From Amycolatopsis xylanica (GTDB taxonomy: Bacteria > Actinomycetota > Actinomycetes > Mycobacteriales > Pseudonocardiaceae), in the NCBI RefSeq assembly GCF_900107045.1, contig NZ_FNON01000007.1, forward strand, positions 62,001 to 126,000: a DNA stretch of 64,000 nt, written 5' to 3'. The stretch's first letter is position 1. Every line of letters begins with the position of its first letter. Position numbers and translations under genes: made by a program. Positions 58,969 through 64,000 of this stretch are shown here, in pieces. Below the pieces are notes generated by a model that made no database searches, had not been told where the DNA came from, and saw only the letters and a list, made by a program, of their open reading frames with translations.

Positions 58969-60524
58969 GGATGAAGCTGCGCGTGATGCGCCACGCGCTG
59001 CGAGGCAACCGCGCCATCGGCACCATTCTCGGCGGTGTCGTCGGGCTCGCCGCGGCGGTCGCCACGCTCTCCTACGGCGCGGTCTCGTTCGCGGATCCCG
59101 GCACCTCGGTCGACCTGCTGGCGTCCATCTACGCGCTGTGGCTGCTCGGCTGGATACTCGGGCCGGTCTTGATGGGCGGCGACGAGTCGCTGCGGCCGGA
59201 GCACTTCTCACTGCTGCCGCTGAGCGGGCGCAAGCTCGCGACCGGGCTGCTCGCCGCGAGCTTCGTCGGCGTGACGACGGTGGTCTCGCTGGTCGCGTTC
59301 GCCGGGCTGTTCGTCTACGGCCAGCGCCTCGGCGGCGGCGCCGCACTGGTCGGACTGGTGTTCACCGTGCTGCAGCTGGTGCTGGCCGTGCTGCTGTACC
59401 GGGTGGTCACCGGCCTGCTCGGCGCGCTGCTGAGCACGCGCAAGGGCAAGGACCTCGCGCTGGTGGTCGTCGCGTTGCTGACGCTGTCCGGTGTCGCCCT
59501 GCAGTACGTCCTGCACACGCTCGGCCCGGCGATCATCGACGGCCAGGCGAGCGAGCTGACCTCGGTCACGCGGGCGCTGCCGTCCGGCTGGGGTGCCGTC
59601 GCGGTGCGTGCCGCGGGCGACGGGCAGTGGACGACCGTCCTGCTGCTGGCAGCGGCCATGGTCGTGCTGCTCGCCGGGCTGCTGCTGGCCTGGGCGAAAC
59701 TGCTCGCGCGGCGCGTGACCCACCCGGCGTACCACGGGGTGGCCAAGAGCCGCGCGAAACGGACCGGCCGCGCACTGCTGCCCGCGACCCCGCTGGGCGC
59801 GGTCGTCGGCAAGGAACTGCGGTCGTGGTGGCGGGACGCGCGGCGGCGGACCACGATGTTCAGCGCGATGCTCGTCGGCCCGGTGATCATGATCGGGCCC
59901 TCGCTCTACGACGGGTCGGCGGCCACGTTCGCCTCGGGCGCCGGGGTCTGCCTCGCGTTCTACGTCCCGCTCTACACCGGCAACCTGTACGGCTTCGACG
60001 GCAGCGGCTTCTGGCACACCCTGCTCACCCCCGGCGCGATCCGGGCCGACGTCCGGGGCAGGCAGCTGGCCTGGCTGCTCATCGTCGGGTCGGTCGGGCT
60101 GGCGTGCTGCCTGGTCCTGCCCGCGGCGACCGGCCATCCCTCCACGTATCCGCTGGTGCTGTCCCTGTTCGCGGTCCTGGTGCTCGCGGGCGCCGGTTCC
60201 GTCGCCCTGCAGTCCGCGATGGCGCCGTATCCGCTGCCGGATCAGCGTAAGACCTCGAACCCGTTCGCCACAGGCGGCAACGCGGGCTGCGCGAAGATCC
60301 TTCCCTTGCTCGGGATGGAGCTGCTGGCCGCGCTGACGACGATCCCGGTGATCATCCTCGAGGTGTTCGGGCGTACCCAAGATCTGCCGGTGTTGCGCTG
60401 GCTGGAGATCCCGGTCGGGATCGCCATCGGCGGCGCGTTCTATTGGTACTGGGGCAAGAGTGCGGTGGCCAGGCTCACCGCGACGGGACCGGAGATACTG
60501 GCCGAGCTGCGAGTGTCCGTTTAG
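58950..60524 (+). CDS. ABC-2-type transporter permease
   Basis: 524 residues from GTG 58950 (GGAGGGG five bases upstream), inside the 3' end of the ATPase gene. About 12 hydrophobic helices, for example AIGTILGGVVGLAAAVATL, LWLLGWILGPVLMGG, TTVLLLAAAMVVLLAGLLLAWA and AWLLIVGSVGLACCLVLPAA. The cytoplasmic coupling region KELRSWWRDARRRTTMFSAML is the only strongly conserved motif. It exports an unknown substrate with the ATPase upstream. Its stop overlaps the convergent propeller gene by 4 bases. Confidence 0.87.
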   Translation: MVGVFVGMKLRVMRHALRGNRAIGTILGGVVGLAAAVATLSYGAVSFADPGTSVDLLASIYALWLLGWILGPVLMGGDESLRPEHFSLLPLSGRKLATGLLAASFVGVTTVVSLVAFAGLFVYGQRLGGGAALVGLVFTVLQLVLAVLLYRVVTGLLGALLSTRKGKDLALVVVALLTLSGVALQYVLHTLGPAIIDGQASELTSVTRALPSGWGAVAVRAAGDGQWTTVLLLAAAMVVLLAGLLLAWAKLLARRVTHPAYHGVAKSRAKRTGRALLPATPLGAVVGKELRSWWRDARRRTTMFSAMLVGPVIMIGPSLYDGSAATFASGAGVCLAFYVPLYTGNLYGFDGSGFWHTLLTPGAIRADVRGRQLAWLLIVGSVGLACCLVLPAATGHPSTYPLVLSLFAVLVLAGAGSVALQSAMAPYPLPDQRKTSNPFATGGNAGCAKILPLLGMELLAALTTIPVIILEVFGRTQDLPVLRWLEIPVGIAIGGAFYWYWGKSAVARLTATGPEILAELRVSV

Positions 60525-62065
60525 GACGCTCGCACGCCGTCCACGCTCAAAGTCTGCAGCAGGCCGAGGTTGAACCGGGCGTAGCGGTAAGGCGCGCCCG
60601 CGTGCCGGACCACGGGATTCCTCGAAGAGAACTGGCTTGACCCGACGTACTTTCCTTTCGCGTCAAGGAAATCTACTGGGACCCTGCCGAGACACCAGCC
60701 GCGGATCTCCAGGTCACCCACGCCCTCCTCGTCGTCGCCGAGGTCGAGGGTGAAGCGGCCGTTGAGTAATCCGATGACGGTCGCGTGCCTGCCGTCGGGC
60801 GCGCCGAGCGCGTGTTTTCCGTTCAGCACCACCACATTCGACGCCGACGCGACAGCGTTCGCGAACGGGTCGGCGTCCGGCTTCGGCAGTCTGGTGTGGA
60901 AGACGTGACCCTCGCCGTCGAAGACCACGGAGCGGCCGTCCGCGCTGATCCCCGGCCCGGCGCCCGCGCCGAGCCGGGTGAGCGCGCCCGTGCGCAGGTC
61001 TTTGACGAAGACGTCGAAGGCCTTGTTCGTGTCGCCGGGCGTGAGGTTCGACGCCTTGCTCTCGAAGACGGCGTACCGGCCGTCCGCGCTCAACGCCGAG
61101 CGATACGCGAGTTCGTCACCCTGCCGCCCGTCTGCGGTGACGCTGGCCCTGACGAGCTTGCCACTCGGGAGTTCTTTGACGTAAATGTCGGCGAAACCGT
61201 TGGTGTCACCGGGAATCAGCGCGGCGGCCGAGCTGAACGTGACCGCCGAGCCGTCGCCGCTGATCCGCGGGCGCTCGGCGTCGGCCGCCGTGCTGGCCCG
61301 GGTCACCTTGCCCGTGCGCAGGTCCTTGACGAACACGTCGAAGCGGCCTTGACCGTCACCGGGCGCCAGATTTCCCGCGTTGGAACGGAAAGCGACGTAG
61401 CGGCCGTCGGCGCTGACCGTCGGCCGGTCCGACATCCCGAACGCTGGCGAGCCGTCGGCGGTCGCGCTGACCAGCGAGATCTTGCCGGTGACGAGGTCGG
61501 TGCTGAACACGTCCGGCGCGCCGTTCACGTCGCCGGGCACGAGGTTCGAGCCGGCCGAGAAGAAGACGACCGAGCGGCCGTCGGCCGCGATCTGCGCCAG
61601 ATACGAGACATTGTCGGCCCACACGCCCTCCGGGGTCCGGCTGGCGACGGTCAGCTCGCCGGTGCGCAGATCCTTGACGTAGACGTCCAGGCCCTCACCC
61701 GCGCGGCCGGGCACGAGGTTGCGCGCGTTGGAGGTGAACGCGACGAACCGGCCGTCCGCGGAGATCGACGGCTCGTAGCCGCCCGCGTCGGCCTGTCCGC
61801 CGTGCGCGGTGACGTTGACCCTGGTCAGCGTGCCGAGCTGCCGGTCGCGCACGAAGATGTCGGAGGCGTCGTTCGTGTCGCCCGGCACCAGGTTCGACGC
61901 GAAGGACTGGAACGCGACGAACCGGCCGTCCCGGCTGATGTAGGCGTTGTCGGACGGGGCGTTCCCGTGCCCGCTCACCACCTCGGTGACGGGTGCGATC
62001 GCGCCGGTGATCAGCAATGCGACGGGCAGCGCCGCCGCGACGGCGAGCGTTCTCCTTGCGAGCAC
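60521..62065 (-). CDS. Secreted WD40-like (PD40/TolB-type) beta-propeller protein
   Basis: 514 residues with signal peptide MLARRTLAVAAALPVALLITGAIA. Six or seven propeller repeats carry the pattern ISADGRFVAFxSxAxNLVPGDTN...DVFVKDLRTG; examples are SISADGRFVAFTSNARNLVPG, TVSADGRYVAFRSNAGNLAPG and ALSADGRYAVFESKASNLTPG. The Asp-x-Asn-Asp turns could bind Ca. The last 110 residues form a separate domain (VVVLNGKHALGAPDGRHATVIGLLNGRFTLDLGDDEEGVGDLEI) resembling a lectin-like or PEP-CTERM-style cap. No catalytic motif is seen; it is probably an extracellular binding or scaffold protein. Confidence 0.82.
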   Translation of the reverse strand: MLARRTLAVAAALPVALLITGAIAPVTEVVSGHGNAPSDNAYISRDGRFVAFQSFASNLVPGDTNDASDIFVRDRQLGTLTRVNVTAHGGQADAGGYEPSISADGRFVAFTSNARNLVPGRAGEGLDVYVKDLRTGELTVASRTPEGVWADNVSYLAQIAADGRSVVFFSAGSNLVPGDVNGAPDVFSTDLVTGKISLVSATADGSPAFGMSDRPTVSADGRYVAFRSNAGNLAPGDGQGRFDVFVKDLRTGKVTRASTAADAERPRISGDGSAVTFSSAAALIPGDTNGFADIYVKELPSGKLVRASVTADGRQGDELAYRSALSADGRYAVFESKASNLTPGDTNKAFDVFVKDLRTGALTRLGAGAGPGISADGRSVVFDGEGHVFHTRLPKPDADPFANAVASASNVVVLNGKHALGAPDGRHATVIGLLNGRFTLDLGDDEEGVGDLEIRGWCLGRVPVDFLDAKGKYVGSSQFSSRNPVVRHAGAPYRYARFNLGLLQTLSVDGVRAS

Positions 62066-62128
62066 AGGAAGTTCCTTCCCTAGCGCGGCGGATGTTCTTA
62101 CTAAGCCGCGTCAGGGAAGAAACCTCAA

Positions 62129-62146
62129 GATCCCGTGTACGGGATC
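62129..62146. terminator. Terminator hairpin after trpB2
   Basis: GATCCCG (62129-62135) and CGGGATC (62140-62146) with a 4-base loop, just downstream of the TrpB2 stop and before the propeller gene. No long T-run. Confidence 0.55.
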
Positions 62147-62153
62147 CGTCAGA

Positions 62154-63506
62154 TCAGGGCAATCCGGCCAGCGATTCGGCCAGTGCGTCGTCGGACAACT
62201 CGTCGTCGACCATGTCGCCCGCGAAATACGAGCCGTAGGCGGGCAGATCGAGGTGCGCGTGCCCGCACAATGCCGTGAGTATGACCTTTTCCTCGCCGGT
62301 TTCCTTGCAGTGCAAGGCTTCCCGGATGCACGCGGCCAGCGCGTGCGTCGGCTCCGGCGCGGGGATGATGCCTTCCGTGCGGGCGAACTTGACCCCGGCC
62401 GAGAAGCATTCCTGCTGCCCGATCGAAATCGCTTCCATCAACCCGAGTTCGTAGATGTGCGAGATCAGTGGCGACATCCCGTGATAGCGGAGGCCACCGG
62501 CGTGGATCGGGTCGGGAATGAAATCATGCCCGAGCGTGTGCATCTTGAGCAGCGGGGTGAGCCCGGCGGTGTCGCCGAAGTCGTAGGCGTACTTGCCCCG
62601 GGTCAGCGACGGACAGGCCGCCGGCTCGACCGCGCGGATCACCGGCGACATCCGGCCCGCCAGTTTCTCCCGCAGGAACGGGAAAGCGAGCCCGCCGAAG
62701 TTCGAGCCGCCGCCGGTGCAGCCGACGAGCACGTCCGGGGTGTCGCCCGCCAGCTCGAACTGCTTGAGCGCCTCCTCGCCGATGATCGTCTGGTGCAGCA
62801 GCACATGGTTGAGCACGCTGCCGAGCGCGTACCGGGCGCCCTCGTCGGCGGCGGCCTGCTCGACGGCCTCGCTGATCGCGATGCCGAGACTGCCTGTCGA
62901 ATCGGGATGCTCGGCGAGGATCGCGCGCCCGGACGCGGTCAGCTCCGACGGGCTCGGGTGCACGGTCGCGCCGAAGGTCTCCATCATGAGCTTGCGGTAG
63001 GGCTTCTGGTCGTACGAGGCCCGCACCTGCCAGACCTCGCATTCGAGCCCGAAGGTCGCGCAGGCGAACGCGAGCGCGCTCCCCCACTGGCCCGCGCCGG
63101 TCTCGGTGGTCAGCCGGGTGACGCCCTCTTGCGCGTTGTAGAACGCTTGCGGCACAGCGGTGTTCGGCTTGTGCGAGCCGACCGGGCTGACGCCCTCGTA
63201 CTTGTAGTAGATCCGCGCGGGCGTGCCTAACGCCTTCTCAAGCCTTCGCGCTCGGTAGAGCGGCGAAGGGCGCCATAAGCGGTAGACGTCGAGCACCGGC
63301 TCGGGGATGTCGATGTAACTCTCACCGCTGACCTCTTGCATGATCAGCGCGAGCGGGAACAGCGGCGCGAGATCGTCGGGGCCGACGGGCTCGCGGGTGC
63401 CGGGGTGCAGTGGTGGGGGCGGTGGCTCCGGCAGGTCAGGGATGACGTTGTACCACCGGGTCGGCATTTCGGCTTCGTCCAGGATGTACTTCGTGCGCTC
63501 GGCCAT
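62154..63506 (-). CDS. trpB: TrpB2-type tryptophan synthase beta-like enzyme
   Basis: 450 residues of the TrpB2 branch, recognised by the N-terminal extension (ERTKYILDEAEMPTRWYNVIPDLPEPPPPPLHPG) and WRPSPLYRARRLEKALG. The PLP lysine is in GVSPVGSHKPNTA, the phosphate-binding glycine loop in VGCTGGGSNFGG. TrpB2 proteins can make L-tryptophan from indole and serine without TrpA, but often serve other beta-replacement or serine-dehydratase-like roles. No trpA or other trp genes are adjacent, so a stand-alone role is likely. GGGAGG lies only three bases before the ATG. Confidence 0.87.
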   Translation of the reverse strand: MAERTKYILDEAEMPTRWYNVIPDLPEPPPPPLHPGTREPVGPDDLAPLFPLALIMQEVSGESYIDIPEPVLDVYRLWRPSPLYRARRLEKALGTPARIYYKYEGVSPVGSHKPNTAVPQAFYNAQEGVTRLTTETGAGQWGSALAFACATFGLECEVWQVRASYDQKPYRKLMMETFGATVHPSPSELTASGRAILAEHPDSTGSLGIAISEAVEQAAADEGARYALGSVLNHVLLHQTIIGEEALKQFELAGDTPDVLVGCTGGGSNFGGLAFPFLREKLAGRMSPVIRAVEPAACPSLTRGKYAYDFGDTAGLTPLLKMHTLGHDFIPDPIHAGGLRYHGMSPLISHIYELGLMEAISIGQQECFSAGVKFARTEGIIPAPEPTHALAACIREALHCKETGEEKVILTALCGHAHLDLPAYGSYFAGDMVDDELSDDALAESLAGLP

Positions 63507-63567
63507 AGCCTCCCACGGTAGGAGTGGTGGCAGGACTAAGCCAGTCGATCAGGCTAGATTCGGCCGC

Positions 63568-64000
63568 ATGCGCAACCTCGTCCTGCTCGACGCACCGTCC
63601 AATCTGGGCCTTCGCCCACCTGAGGCGGGCGCCGTGCCCGGCTGTTACAAGGCGCCGGGGGCGCTGCGTGACCAGGGCCTGCTCACGCGGCTCGGCGCGG
63701 ACGACGGCGGGGTGGTCACTCCCCCGCGCTACCTCTCGGCGTGGCAGCCCGGCGACGGCGTCCGCAACGCCGAAGCGATCGCGGAGTACACGCGCACGCT
63801 CGCCGGGCGGCTGGCGCACGTGGACGGTTTCCCGGTCGTGCTCGGCGGTGACTGCTCGATCCTGCTCGGCGCGATGCTGGCGCTGCGCCGCCGCGCGGGC
63901 CGGTTCGGCCTCGCCTTCCTCGACGGTCACGACGACTTCCGGCATCTCGGCAACTCGCCGCACGTCGGTGCGGCGGCGGGCGAAGACGTCGCGCTGGTGA
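63568..64000 (+). CDS. Arginase/agmatinase-family hydrolase, N-terminal fragment
   Basis: The first 144 residues of an arginase-fold protein continue past the right edge. MRNLVLLDAPSNLGLRPPEAGAVPG is the N-terminus, VVLGGDCSILLGAML replaces the canonical GGDHS with GGDCS, and AFLDGHDDFRHLGN is the metal-binding DxHxD segment. The His to Cys change removes one usual Mn ligand. TAGATT at 63555-63560 lies seven bases before the ATG, so a leaderless transcript is expected. It is divergent from the TrpB2 gene. Substrate (guanidino or formimino compound) is uncertain. Confidence 0.78.
   Translation, partial: MRNLVLLDAPSNLGLRPPEAGAVPGCYKAPGALRDQGLLTRLGADDGGVVTPPRYLSAWQPGDGVRNAEAIAEYTRTLAGRLAHVDGFPVVLGGDCSILLGAMLALRRRAGRFGLAFLDGHDDFRHLGNSPHVGAAAGEDVALV

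Noticed and set aside
60521..62065. Propeller protein as a TolB homologue
   Set aside because: Gram-positive context without tolA/pal; only the generic PD40 repeats are shared, so the name was not used.

Overview
This is a high-GC chromosomal stretch from an actinomycete. The GC-rich third codon positions, frequent GTG/TTG starts, 4-base ATGA/GTGA stop-start overlaps, Tat-type secreted enzymes, valine dehydrogenase, a DUF5302 protein and a DUF222/HNH (13E12-type) endonuclease all point to Actinomycetales. A Pseudonocardiaceae member such as Amycolatopsis fits best, but this is inference. No tRNA, rRNA, CRISPR array, integrase or intact insertion sequence was seen. The window is mainly accessory catabolism, secreted hydrolases and regulators, with a few housekeeping-type genes.

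Left part (1-15,600): a fully overlapping minus-strand operon (carotenoid-cleavage-type dioxygenase, AMP-forming acyl-CoA ligase, two thiolases) faces a double-domain HxlR regulator. A secreted GH28-GH31 glycosidase pair follows, then a SnoaL-like secreted protein, DUF5302, a Tat-exported metallo-beta-lactamase-fold protein, a LysR regulator, a class A beta-lactamase-like serine hydrolase coupled to valine dehydrogenase, an alpha/beta hydrolase and a DUF4259 protein.

Tryptophan/aryl-CoA block (15,600-23,500): a PaaX-like regulator, tryptophan 2,3-dioxygenase and kynureninase form one arm. A creatininase-family amidohydrolase, a benzoate-CoA-ligase-like enzyme, an SDR and a PaaG/enoyl-CoA-hydratase-like enzyme form the divergent arm. 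Read together they suggest tryptophan to N-formylkynurenine to kynurenine to anthranilate to anthraniloyl-CoA, with the creatininase-fold protein a candidate for the otherwise missing formamidase.

Middle (23,500-39,400): an MFS carrier, a copper P-type ATPase behind a CsoR-like operator, a four-gene SDR/phosphotransferase/phosphatase/SMP-30 operon, a subtilase opposite an XRE-type regulator, an acyl-CoA ligase, a short family A DNA polymerase, an RlpA-like secreted barrel protein with an internal duplication, an SDR, and a secreted M28 aminopeptidase. Upstream of the aminopeptidase lies a radical SAM gene and, between the two, a 12-codon ORF with a strong ribosome binding site followed by a hairpin. 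That three-part arrangement is the strongest candidate here for an undescribed system (ultra-short RiPP or leader-peptide control).

Right part (39,400-64,000): HrpA helicase, a small membrane protein, an FMN alpha-hydroxyacid oxidase, a repeat-bearing intergenic region with a DUF222/HNH gene, a PCMT-like methyltransferase, a saccharopine-dehydrogenase-like reductase, a nitrilase-superfamily amidase, a TetR regulator, an uncharacterised helical protein, a GH46 chitosanase, a GntR regulator opposite an IlvD/Edd dehydratase, a VanW-family membrane protein, an ABC exporter pair, a secreted beta-propeller protein, a TrpB2-type enzyme and the start of an arginase-family gene.

A 44-46 bp palindrome with TCGTGAG/CTCACGA ends occurs four times at gene ends, three times between convergent genes, and looks like a recurrent bidirectional terminator family.
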